Source: Lachnoclostridium sp. UBA7215
GTDB lineage: Bacteria; Bacillota; Clostridia; Lachnospirales; Lachnospiraceae
Assembly: GCA_002490465.1 (NCBI GenBank)
Contig: DKUB01000042.1
Span: forward strand, 1-26,514
DNA: 26,514 nt
Reading direction: 5' to 3'
Position numbers and translations under genes: made by a program. Each line of letters opens with the position of its first letter. Position 1 is the first letter of the stretch. The notes under the pieces were generated by a model. It made no database searches. It saw only the letters and a list, made by a program, of their open reading frames with translations, and was not told the origin of the DNA. Shown piece by piece: positions 6,264-14,666 of the stretch.

Positions 6264-8537
6264 TTATACTAAGAAATGATAAATCGGATACAGCGAAAAC
6301 CACTTTGCCGCCTCAAAGCCCAATAATTTAAAAACCATAGGAATGGCAAGAACCAGCAGGGAAAAAAATATGGTCTGTGCCTGATTTTTCCTCCACATCG
6401 AAATTGCCATCGTGACGCAGACCGCAAGCACTGCCGATAAGATCTGCAGGAGAACAAATATAAGTGTAAAAACACCAACCGGAATAGGAACGGCAAATTC
6501 CGAATAATGAGAGAGATTTGTAACAGCTGCACTAAAGCTGTGCATCGGATACGTGCCGGAAATGCAATACGCACGGCATAGGACAGGCACAAGCGTGATC
6601 AGGGATGCTGCCATAACGCAGATGATAAATTTATGTGCAAAAACTTTCCACTTCCCCGCCCTTGATGCACACAGCAAAAGAAGCATCCCTGTCTGGTATT
6701 CCATTGTAACTGTCCCGCCTGCAAGGAGGATAATTCCTATCATCAATAATAAGAAATTCTCTGGCAGCACGTCCTCCCATACGCCGAATAAATAAAGATA
6801 TCCTGTATCATATACAAACTCCCCGCCGCCATTTTTTATTCTCTCATACTGTTCTTCCACCCGCCGGAAAGCAGGATAAAAAGACAGCGTCATGTTCAGC
6901 TTTTGACGAATAGCATCTGCAGCCTCTGATGGCATCCCTTTCCCTCCGGACTCTTCCGACAGTTCCTCCAGTTTTTGCCGCGCATCATCATAGCGTTTCT
7001 TTTCAGATAATATCAATTCCTCTTTTTCTTTTGTACACTCTCCCTCTAATTCCATCATAATATCCTGATAATACTGTTCTGCCACAGACGGCGTGTATGT
7101 GCGGCCAAAACTTTTATAAGCCAGCAATTCGGCAAATAGCACAAACAGGATAAGCACACGGTTTGTAATAAGCGACTTATACAACTCATGGCGAAACACC
7201 CCTGTATGGGGCTGAAACGGCAATAGGGCCGGCAATTGTATTTTTCTGACCTCAAACCCCTGCCTGCGCGAAAAAAGAAACAGGCATCCAGAAATACCAA
7301 CAACACATAGAACCAGCATACACAACAGGGACAGGCTAAGTCTGGACACCGGATAACCAAATAAATTAAAATTCAAATATGCTCCATATATATTTTCCGT
7401 CTTCAAAAGCCCTGCCGGATTTAAATATTTGCAGATGGCAAATACCGTGTCTGCCGGGATTAACAGATACAGAAGCATGCTGATTCCGGCAATCCCTGTC
7501 CCTGCCAGAAATGGCAGAACAGCTATTTTAGACAGAAGACAAAAAACCATGAGCAGCGCACCTATGCCAAACAACACAACAGCTTTTGTTATAAGGGATA
7601 AAAGAACATACGCCAGAATGCTGATAGGCAGGCTGCTCTCGGTATACACAGCCACTGACTGCAGCCTTGCTCCAAAATCCGGCCATCCTGCACTCTGCCC
7701 GAAAAAAACAAAATTGGCCAGATAAAACAATACAGCCAGAAAACTGCATTGTATAAACAACGCTGCCAATTTGGCAAGTATGCTGTAAATAATGCCACGC
7801 TTTGTACTCCGCGTGACAAAAAATATCTTCTTTTCCTTCTCTTCCATTATCAGACTGGCTACAAATAACATAACAGAAAGAAATAAAAAAATATCGGTCC
7901 ATATCCACTCCATGGCAGAGGTTATCCCTGCTGAGGGAATAAAAGAAATTCCTTCCTCCGACAAATTTTCATAATCCGCAGCACTTTTTTCCAGATTCCT
8001 GCTGCCGAAGCTGTTGGATTCACTCCCGGAAAAGATAGAGATACCTGCCAGTCGATCCTTATTTGACTGGATAAAGGCTAAATAATCCCCATAGCCTGAA
8101 ACTTTTTTCCACTCTTCATATATTTCATTTATTAACATGCTTTCCTGCTCAAGTGTATCGGTAAACATCAAATATTCACCAGACTGATACAGGCTGTAGT
8201 AAGTCTCAAATTTTCCTGGATTATTTTGCATTTCCTGCTCTGCAAGCGTATTTCCCATTGTATTATGAAATCCCTGCATGGCAAGAATATCCCGCACAAA
8301 CAGCACACCGTCAATTTTTTCTTTCTGTTTTGTGATAAAATCTGCTTTTTCTGCCTCACTTCTTCCAGCGAGCTGTGACTGTATTTTTTTGTAGGCGGCA
8401 AGAGACGGCGCACCCTCATCCGGCAAAGATACATACCAGAGTACAAAGAGATGGACAAAAAATAACACACTGACGGCAAGCACAAAACTGCGTTTCTGCC
8501 AAATCTTACTTAACTCAAAATATGTCAGCCTGAACAT
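6264..8537 (-). CDS. ABC-2 type transporter permease, internally duplicated
   Basis: Membrane partner of the ATPase encoded just upstream. I choose the ATG at 8537 (757 residues) because GGAGAGGAGGAGGACC sits right before it; the reading frame is open 20 codons further up. The protein looks like two ABC-2 permease units in tandem. Each begins with a short basic cytoplasmic stretch (FRLTYFELSKIWQKR at about 2-16; FRHELYKSLITNR at about 448-460), then one membrane helix, a large Lys/Glu-rich external domain, and a block of five or so membrane helices. Such a pseudo-dimer could form the whole pore alone. The first 23 bases overlap the ATPase gene, so the pair is translationally coupled. Substrate unknown; an exporter of a peptide, lipid or drug is the usual role. 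Confidence 0.85.
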   Translation of the reverse strand: MFRLTYFELSKIWQKRSFVLAVSVLFFVHLFVLWYVSLPDEGAPSLAAYKKIQSQLAGRSEAEKADFITKQKEKIDGVLFVRDILAMQGFHNTMGNTLAEQEMQNNPGKFETYYSLYQSGEYLMFTDTLEQESMLINEIYEEWKKVSGYGDYLAFIQSNKDRLAGISIFSGSESNSFGSRNLEKSAADYENLSEEGISFIPSAGITSAMEWIWTDIFLFLSVMLFVASLIMEEKEKKIFFVTRSTKRGIIYSILAKLAALFIQCSFLAVLFYLANFVFFGQSAGWPDFGARLQSVAVYTESSLPISILAYVLLSLITKAVVLFGIGALLMVFCLLSKIAVLPFLAGTGIAGISMLLYLLIPADTVFAICKYLNPAGLLKTENIYGAYLNFNLFGYPVSRLSLSLLCMLVLCVVGISGCLFLFSRRQGFEVRKIQLPALLPFQPHTGVFRHELYKSLITNRVLILFVLFAELLAYKSFGRTYTPSVAEQYYQDIMMELEGECTKEKEELILSEKKRYDDARQKLEELSEESGGKGMPSEAADAIRQKLNMTLSFYPAFRRVEEQYERIKNGGGEFVYDTGYLYLFGVWEDVLPENFLLLMIGIILLAGGTVTMEYQTGMLLLLCASRAGKWKVFAHKFIICVMAASLITLVPVLCRAYCISGTYPMHSFSAAVTNLSHYSEFAVPIPVGVFTLIFVLLQILSAVLAVCVTMAISMWRKNQAQTIFFSLLVLAIPMVFKLLGFEAAKWFSLYPIYHFLV

Positions 8538-9261
8538 GGTCCTCCTCCTCTCCAAAAATATGCATATATACTTCTTCCAAATCCCTGCATCCCCCATATT
8601 TACGGCAGAGGTTGTCCACGGTATCCCTGTCTGTGATATGCCCGGACTGGATCAAAAGAATCTCCTTCGCAATCGGAGCAATGTCAGAAACTACATGGGT
8701 GGATATCAGGATAATTTTATCTGCTGACAGAGTACCCAAACGTTCCCTGATATGTACCCTCTCCTTTGGATCCAGTCCTGCTGTCGGCTCATCCATAACA
8801 ACCAGTCTGGGATTTCCCAAAATAGCCTGTGCAATTAAAATACGCTGCTTCATCCCGCCGGAATATGTCCCGATAGCTCTGTCAGCTGCCTCCTTCATAT
8901 TTACATAGAGCAGCACTCTCTCTATTTCCCCCCGTACTTCCTTTTTGGGTATTCCCTTTAGAGCGGCCATATAAGAGAGAAAACGCCGTCCCGAAAAAGA
9001 ATGATACATTCCCTGCTGCTGTGGAGCATACCCTATTATACTTCTGAATTTTTCTCCCAGAGCACTTATGTCCGTACCATTCCACAATACCTTCCCGGCA
9101 CTTGGTTTAATATTTCCGGTAATAATATTCATAAGGGTGGACTTCCCGGCCCCATTCGGCCCAAGAAGCCGGTATATACCACATCCAAGTTCTAAAGAAA
9201 CATTTTCTAATGCCGTTTTATCCTTATATCTTTTCGTAATATTACACAATGTCAGCATCAC
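8515..9261 (-). CDS. ABC transporter ATP-binding protein
   Basis: A 248-residue ATPase that energises the permease encoded next. All motifs are intact: Walker A GPNGAGKS (34-41), Q-loop near Q81, signature SGGMK (134-138), Walker B LVVMDE (D157, E158), D-loop AGLD (161-164) and the H-loop in STHVV (around 187). The C-terminal extension after the H-loop is short, typical of ABC-2 exporter ATPases. It starts with ATGATG, overlapping the lipoprotein stop codon by 4 bases, and overlaps the permease gene by 23 bases. Lipoprotein, ATPase and permease are therefore one translationally coupled unit. Confidence 0.93.
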   Translation of the reverse strand: MMLTLCNITKRYKDKTALENVSLELGCGIYRLLGPNGAGKSTLMNIITGNIKPSAGKVLWNGTDISALGEKFRSIIGYAPQQQGMYHSFSGRRFLSYMAALKGIPKKEVRGEIERVLLYVNMKEAADRAIGTYSGGMKQRILIAQAILGNPRLVVMDEPTAGLDPKERVHIRERLGTLSADKIILISTHVVSDIAPIAKEILLIQSGHITDRDTVDNLCRKYGGCRDLEEVYMHIFGEEEDHVQADIF

Positions 9262-10664
9262 TCACCACTCCCTATCATTTTAATTTCGCGGTATTTCTCC
9301 CGTCCGGCATATAAATCTTTCTTTGAAATCAATGCACACTTATACCGGTGTATCTCATAGGAATCATCGGCATTTTTCGTGGCGTCATAGTCGTACACCA
9401 CCAATACATCTGAATCATTATATGCACGGATTTCCAGCGACCAGCCATTGTTTTTATTGACAAGCGGACTGTGGCTGACCTTTCCTGTCTTTGTGTTGAC
9501 AAAATAATACGTGTTATCCTTTGTTAAATCCCAGCCGAGGCACCACAACGTCTCCCCTACATGATACATAATCTGATTATTAGCCAGGCTGCAGATGCGC
9601 TTCTTTTTTCCGGTTTTCATATCAAGCGCCATTATATCTTTGCTGTCAGATGTGGAAATGTACATAATACCCCCGATAAACTGGTAAGAATAATCCTCTT
9701 TATTCCGCTGTCGGTAAAATTCCTTTTTCTTACCACTCTTTAAATCCAAAACAGAAAAAACTTTTGTTGACTTTAAGTATATATCCCTATAGATATCATC
9801 ATCTTCTTCCTCCTCCCGTGTTAGTTTCCGCCCATAGTCAATTCCCGACAGAATAAGGGAATCCCCATAACATCCATCTATCTCCCATTTTATGTCATCA
9901 CCAAACGTCATCGGGCATACCTCTGTCAGCTCCATGGAAGCCAAGTCCAAAAACATCAGCTTACGCTCTGACGATACATGATACGCCTTGTCCCCTTTCT
10001 TTTCCTGCTTGTTTTTTTTGGTGACAACATAGATGCCATTCTCATCCTGTATTATCCGGTCTTCTAACGTCAGCTCTGCATCAAAAGAAAAAACTTTCCT
10101 TCGGTTTGTTCCGTCCAATCCGGCACAGTAGAGAACTGCAGGCTTGCTTTCTGCCATGGCAGGCCCGGAATTATCGCCCGTGATTTCCATCGTTATACTG
10201 CCATCCTGATCGTATTCCCGGCTTAAGATATACAAATGGCCTTTGAATGTAAAAAGTTTAGTTGTCGATATGGGAAAATCCTCTGACGATAACATGGCGG
10301 GACAATCCAGGGAATCATGTTTGCATCCGGCTGTACTGCAAAGATATATTTCCTGACGGGTTGCGTAATCCATATACATCAGATGTCCTCCCCAATCTCC
10401 TCCCTTTAACTTTGTCTCGTCATTACATAAATAATAATACCCGTCTTCTGTATAACAGGCACTGTCACTGTAGGGACTGCAGCAAAACGTAAGCTCACCC
10501 TTCCCTCCCATCTTCTGCACGGTCCCGGCCTGACTGGCTGCCTCTGTGCCGCCTCCTTTTGCGGCACTGTCCGTATCCGCTGTCCCATTTGTGCCCCCGC
10601 TGCCACAGGAGCAGAGCGAACAGCCAATAACCATTGTCATAATGAAAATAAAAAGTTTCCTCAT
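9258..10664 (-). CDS. Lipoprotein with propeller-like repeats, ABC exporter accessory
   Basis: 468 residues. The N-terminus MRKLFIFIMTMVIGCSLCSC is a lipoprotein signal; lipidation at C15 (VIGC) or C20 (LCSC) is possible. A Gly/Ala-rich linker follows, then a region of repeated short strands of the form hhYhhs...GtnrrkvfsfD, with DxxTGK and DLxSGK turns (e.g. LDLKSGKKKEF, LDMKTGKKKRI). This looks like a TolB/DUF5050-like beta-propeller. Cysteines cluster at about 61-117 (CCSPYSDSACY, CSTAGCKHDSLDC), suggesting disulfides or metal binding. It is probably anchored outside the membrane and works with the ABC pair whose ATPase gene it overlaps by 4 bases. It may sense or deliver the transport substrate. 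GGGAGG lies 8-9 bases before the ATG. Its promoter carries the tandem TTGAC box also found upstream of the regulator gene. Confidence 0.75.
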   Translation of the reverse strand: MRKLFIFIMTMVIGCSLCSCGSGGTNGTADTDSAAKGGGTEAASQAGTVQKMGGKGELTFCCSPYSDSACYTEDGYYYLCNDETKLKGGDWGGHLMYMDYATRQEIYLCSTAGCKHDSLDCPAMLSSEDFPISTTKLFTFKGHLYILSREYDQDGSITMEITGDNSGPAMAESKPAVLYCAGLDGTNRRKVFSFDAELTLEDRIIQDENGIYVVTKKNKQEKKGDKAYHVSSERKLMFLDLASMELTEVCPMTFGDDIKWEIDGCYGDSLILSGIDYGRKLTREEEEDDDIYRDIYLKSTKVFSVLDLKSGKKKEFYRQRNKEDYSYQFIGGIMYISTSDSKDIMALDMKTGKKKRICSLANNQIMYHVGETLWCLGWDLTKDNTYYFVNTKTGKVSHSPLVNKNNGWSLEIRAYNDSDVLVVYDYDATKNADDSYEIHRYKCALISKKDLYAGREKYREIKMIGSGE

Positions 10665-10702
10665 AAAAAAATACCTCCCTGCTTTTGGGTTTACAAGGAG
10701 AT

Positions 10703-10732
10703 ATTACAATATAAAAGTCAAATTCACGTCAA
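10703..10732 (-). promoter_or_regulatory. Promoter of the lipoprotein-ABC operon with response-regulator box
   Basis: On the minus strand the box TTGACGTGAATTTGACT (10716-10732) holds two TTGAC half-sites with starts 11 bases apart. The first serves as -35, followed after an 18-base spacer by TGTAAT (10703-10708). The box begins within the kinase gene (its stop codon is part of the first half-site). The same box layout occurs at 12713-12729 before the regulator gene. Confidence 0.6.
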
Positions 10733-12015
10733 ACTTCAAGAAAAAATTTAACACAGGCACCATTTTTTGTATTGGCAAGTTCCAGACTTCCTCCATGCTT
10801 CTGGCAGAGAATCCGGCTTACAGCCAATCCTATACCCAGATGCCCGTCCTCTCCATGTGCCAGAAATGCCTTTTTCTTTTTCTCTTTGATCCAGGGACTA
10901 AATCCTTCCCCGTCATCTTCTACAGTGATTGACAATATGTGTCCTGACATCGAAAAAGTCAGGATAATTTGCGTTTTGGCAAAACGGAGTGCATTGCTCA
11001 TAATATTTTCTAAAATACGGCACAACACCGCAAAATCAATCTGTATTTCACAATCCGGAAGATGATTTACTACTTTCAGATCAATTCCTTCCTGTTCCGC
11101 CAGAAGGAACAGATCTTCCGTGACGGTTTCTGTCATTTTCATAACCGGCACCTGTTTTTTGTCCGGTTTTATTTCCTCCAGCTGATTGAGTTGCCGCACG
11201 GAATCCGTGTATTGCTCAAGACGCTTTGCCGCCATTGTGAGGTTCTTAGCAATGCGGCACGTCTTTTCTCTGTCCATATCACCTCTTTGCATTCCTGTAT
11301 AAAGATATTCTGCATATCCCTTTGTAATCGCAATCGGATTGCGCAGATCATGGGCCACAGAGGCCTGCAAAAGACGCCTTTCCTCCAGCATTTCCCACAT
11401 CTGCCTGTTATTTTCATAAAGCGCCTGCCGCATTTTCTCAAAGGATTGGCACAGAGCCCCCATTTCATCCGCACAGTCATATGCGAGTTCAAAATCAAGG
11501 TTTTGCTCCATAATTTTATCTGTTGCTCCCGCCAGAAGCTCCAGCGGCTGCTTTAACTTTTTCCGGTAAAAAAATAAACTGCACCATATAATTCCAATAA
11601 AAGCGAGGGCAGCCGGGGCAGCGACCATTGCCGCACCGCTCACCTGATAGGCAAGCTTGCGTTTCGGAGACAGGGAATCAAAACTTTTTTCAATCTTTTT
11701 TAAAGAATATTTCAATTGATTCACATCATCATAATCCAACTTCCCGCTTCCTTCTATTCTTAATTCCGGGATAGAGGAAAGATCTTCACCAAATCCCAGC
11801 AAATACTCACCTGTTACCACACTCCCATCGGACAGAGTTTCCTCCACCACAAGATAGGCGGCATTTTCATCCGGCAGCAGCCAATGCCGGAATGAACTAC
11901 AGCCAAAAATAATAAGAATTGAAAAAAACACTACAATTCCTGCCGTCAATAAGACCGATAACATAAAAAAGCGGCGCACAGACAGATTGCGCCAGCCCTT
12001 TTTCAATGACTCCAT
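10729..12015 (-). CDS. Sensor histidine kinase
   Basis: 428 residues with two membrane helices (about 16-38 and 126-150) around a short external sensor of roughly 85 residues. A HAMP domain (about 151-205) and the dimerisation/phosphoacceptor helix with H222 (ASVAHDLRNPIA) follow. The ATPase domain has an N-box NIMSNALRFA, G1 DDGEGFSP and G2 GHLGIGLA. It should autophosphorylate at H222 and pass phosphate to the regulator encoded just upstream, whose gene it overlaps by 13 bases. The small sensor and the adjoining ABC exporter with lipoprotein suggest detection of an envelope-active compound, but the signal cannot be read from sequence. Confidence 0.93.
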   Translation of the reverse strand: MESLKKGWRNLSVRRFFMLSVLLTAGIVVFFSILIIFGCSSFRHWLLPDENAAYLVVEETLSDGSVVTGEYLLGFGEDLSSIPELRIEGSGKLDYDDVNQLKYSLKKIEKSFDSLSPKRKLAYQVSGAAMVAAPAALAFIGIIWCSLFFYRKKLKQPLELLAGATDKIMEQNLDFELAYDCADEMGALCQSFEKMRQALYENNRQMWEMLEERRLLQASVAHDLRNPIAITKGYAEYLYTGMQRGDMDREKTCRIAKNLTMAAKRLEQYTDSVRQLNQLEEIKPDKKQVPVMKMTETVTEDLFLLAEQEGIDLKVVNHLPDCEIQIDFAVLCRILENIMSNALRFAKTQIILTFSMSGHILSITVEDDGEGFSPWIKEKKKKAFLAHGEDGHLGIGLAVSRILCQKHGGSLELANTKNGACVKFFLEV

Positions 12016-12677
12016 TTGTATCCCACCCCCCAGACTGTTTCAATATAGTCCTGTCCTGCCGCTTCATGCAGCTTAATGCGGATTTTGCGGATATGCTCTT
12101 TCACCACATCCGAACTCCCCTCCGCATCATACCCCCAGACCCGCTCATATATCTTTTCGCGGTCAAAAACCTGTCCGGGATTTGTCAGAAAAAATTCAAT
12201 TAAATCAAATTCTTTTTTAGAAAATTTGATTTCTATATCCCGATAGAAAATACGGCGCTGAGAAAGATTGACAATCAGCTCACCAGAGGTCAGTAACGCA
12301 TGATTAGCATAGGAGCGCTCGTCCCGGCGCAGATGGGCGGCAATCCGTGCCAGCAGCTCTTCTAAACTGAACGGTTTGGTAATGTAGTCATCCCCGCCAT
12401 ACTGCAGTCCGATTATTTTATCCTGTTCCGTAATTCTGGCTGTCACAAAAACAATTGGGCAGGATACGTGTTCCCGTATGATCTGACAGAGTTCCAAACC
12501 GTCCATGTCCGGCATATTTACATCCAGTATGATTAAATCCGGCTTATGGGGGAGCAGCTCCAACGCCTCTGCTGAACTGTTTGCTGCCTCTGTTATATAC
12601 CCCCGGTCACTGAGAAAATCAGAGAGCAGATCCGTCATCATAACTTCATCATCAACAATTAATATTTTATTCTTCAT
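12003..12677 (-). CDS. OmpR/PhoB-family response regulator
   Basis: Transcription factor partner of the kinase. I use the ATG at 12677 (224 residues) since an AGGGGGTG ribosome site precedes it; ten further codons are open upstream. Receiver domain: D9/D10 acidic pair, phosphoacceptor D52 in LILDVNMPDMDG, and the conserved TARI and ITKPF motifs with Thr and Lys. A winged-helix output domain occupies about 128-222 (FDREKIYERVWG, VKEHIRKIRIKL, ETVWGVGYKW). OmpR/PhoB proteins bind direct repeats with an 11-base period, and such a repeat is present both before this gene and before the lipoprotein gene. The gene lies 48 bases after fbp, so it may also receive read-through from the hexitol operon. 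Confidence 0.94.
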   Translation of the reverse strand: MKNKILIVDDEVMMTDLLSDFLSDRGYITEAANSSAEALELLPHKPDLIILDVNMPDMDGLELCQIIREHVSCPIVFVTARITEQDKIIGLQYGGDDYITKPFSLEELLARIAAHLRRDERSYANHALLTSGELIVNLSQRRIFYRDIEIKFSKKEFDLIEFFLTNPGQVFDREKIYERVWGYDAEGSSDVVKEHIRKIRIKLHEAAGQDYIETVWGVGYKWSH

Positions 12678-12700
12678 ACAAGCACCCCCTGAATAAAAGG

Positions 12701-12729
12701 ATACCATATAATTGTCAAAATTCTGTCAA
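12701..12729 (-). promoter_or_regulatory. Promoter of the two-component genes with response-regulator box
   Basis: TTGACAGAATTTTGACA (12713-12729) contains two TTGACA half-sites 11 bases apart, the first overlapping the fbp stop codon. It is followed by ATTATATGGTAT. Using the first half-site as -35 gives a 17-base spacer to TGGTAT (12701-12706), a weak -10, as expected for an activated promoter. The stretch aligns closely with the lipoprotein promoter at 10703-10732. Confidence 0.55.
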
Positions 12730-14666
12730 CGTCTCTCTTTCATTGTTCCTGCCCGGTACGCATGGAGCAGCTGCCGCAAATCTTCTATTTTTTCTAATAT
12801 ATCTTTTCCCACATCTGTGTCTAAAATATTTGCACGGCTCTCAAGCTTTTCCACCAGCCGGATTTTGGGAGTGTGCTCACTTTTTCCGGATATAAATGGT
12901 TTGTGCTCTGCAAGGCTTAAGCTGTGGGAATCATAAATCAGCGTATATCCCGCAATTCCTGTCGCCTTCTGATAGGCCTTTGAAATACCGCCGTCAATGA
13001 CAAACAGCTTGCCGCCTGCCTTCACCGGGCTCTCCCCATTTTTTATTTTTACCGGAACATGACCGTTTATGATATGGCCATTGTCCTCATCAATACCGAA
13101 CATACCCAGTATCCTGTCACAGACCTCCACACTCTCCGAAAAAGTATAATAGGAATTATATCTTTCTTTGCGGAGGCTTTTATTTTCCAGATAATAACTC
13201 TCAAAAAAACACATTTTATCTTTTCCGAAAAGGGGTGATTTCGGGCCACACCATAAATACCACAAAAAATCACTCGCATACTCTTTTTCCGCCGGATTTT
13301 CCCTGAAAAAATATGCCCGGTTCACAATTTCATCCAGCTTGTCAAGGAGTGTTTTCCCGCTGTAATATGCGCCACCTATTGCCACACTTTGCAGTTCCCC
13401 TTTGGCATCCATAGGGATACAGCCATGAAAGAGCAGATTCCCATTACAGACCCGGTACATAGAACCTTTAGCGAGAAGAAAGCGGATGTGCTCATGCAGC
13501 TTCTCACTGTGTGAAAAGGAGTTGGCCAATATCGTCATAAGCTCCCTCTCTCCCTCCGAGAGTGCCAGCGGATTGTTTTTATCCACAGTTGGAAAATAAT
13601 GGTCGGTCAGCACATATTCCCTTCCATCCAGCTGCAGCGTACCATTTTCAAAATCCACCCTGCCAAATAAACAGCGGCTCTGCATTTCCCATTCCGGATA
13701 TTTTTCCATCAGCTGTCCTTCCAGCTTTAGCTGTATCACTGTGATTGCCTTATGCATTTTTGCCACGAGCTTTATATCGACCGGATCATATATATTGTCA
13801 TCCAGCGTATTAGGATAATAGAGACGGCATTCGTCCTCCTTGTAAGCCTCTCCTGCAAATACTGCCAAAGCACGCAGATTCAGTCCGTAACCATCCTCCA
13901 GAACATCAAAGTTGTTATAGCGCATGGATATCCGGATTACATTTGCAATTAGTGCATAATTGCCTGACGCCGCCCCTATCCACGATATATCATGATTTCC
14001 CCACTGTATATCCACATCATGCATCAGCATCAGCTCATCCATAATAATGTCTGCCCTCGGCCCTCTGTCGAATATATCACCAATAATGTGGAGCTTATCA
14101 ATGGCAAGCGACTGAATCAGCCTGCACAGCGATATCACAAATTTTTCTGCAATTTCTGTGTCAATAATGGCATTGATAATCTCATCATAATAAAAATCCT
14201 TATTCACATCATCCGTGACATTTAACAATTCATCCAGGATATAAACAAGGTCAGCAGATACACATTTGCGCACCCTTGAGCGGGTATACTTTGCCGACAC
14301 CGCCTCACAGACAAGAATCAGCCGGTAAATGGTAAGCCTCTTCCACTCGTCCGTGATGCGGTTGTCATCTGCTAACCGTTTCACTTCCTTGTCCGGGTAA
14401 TAAATCAGGTTAGCCAGCTTTTCCCGTTCCTCACTGGACACCGTCTTGCCCAAAACCTGGTCTATCTTTTTCTTAATAATTCCGGATGCGCTTTTCAGCA
14501 TATGAAGAAAGGCTTCATATTCGCCGTGAAGGTCACTGAAAAAATATTCCGTCCCTTTTGGCAGGCTGCGGATGGCCGAGAGATTCACCATCTCGCTTGC
14601 CACACTGTCAATATTAGGATACTCTTTTGCAAGAAGCTGCAAATATTTGTTGTCCAAATGCATCAT
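12726..14666 (-). CDS. fbp: Fructose-1,6-bisphosphatase, class III
   Basis: Hydrolyses fructose-1,6-bisphosphate to fructose-6-phosphate for sugar-phosphate synthesis. At 646 residues it has the full class III (Bacillus Fbp) length and its metallophosphatase motifs: SDLHGEY (D and H ligands, near residue 45), GDIFDRGPRAD and GNHDISW. The N-terminus with ATG-ATG overlaps the ptsI stop codon by 4 bases, so it is translationally coupled to ptsI. Its place at the end of an operon with 1-phosphofructokinase is informative: sugar entering as fructose-1-phosphate becomes fructose-1,6-bisphosphate, and cells then need FBPase to make fructose-6-phosphate. Confidence 0.95.
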   Translation of the reverse strand: MMHLDNKYLQLLAKEYPNIDSVASEMVNLSAIRSLPKGTEYFFSDLHGEYEAFLHMLKSASGIIKKKIDQVLGKTVSSEEREKLANLIYYPDKEVKRLADDNRITDEWKRLTIYRLILVCEAVSAKYTRSRVRKCVSADLVYILDELLNVTDDVNKDFYYDEIINAIIDTEIAEKFVISLCRLIQSLAIDKLHIIGDIFDRGPRADIIMDELMLMHDVDIQWGNHDISWIGAASGNYALIANVIRISMRYNNFDVLEDGYGLNLRALAVFAGEAYKEDECRLYYPNTLDDNIYDPVDIKLVAKMHKAITVIQLKLEGQLMEKYPEWEMQSRCLFGRVDFENGTLQLDGREYVLTDHYFPTVDKNNPLALSEGERELMTILANSFSHSEKLHEHIRFLLAKGSMYRVCNGNLLFHGCIPMDAKGELQSVAIGGAYYSGKTLLDKLDEIVNRAYFFRENPAEKEYASDFLWYLWCGPKSPLFGKDKMCFFESYYLENKSLRKERYNSYYTFSESVEVCDRILGMFGIDEDNGHIINGHVPVKIKNGESPVKAGGKLFVIDGGISKAYQKATGIAGYTLIYDSHSLSLAEHKPFISGKSEHTPKIRLVEKLESRANILDTDVGKDILEKIEDLRQLLHAYRAGTMKERR

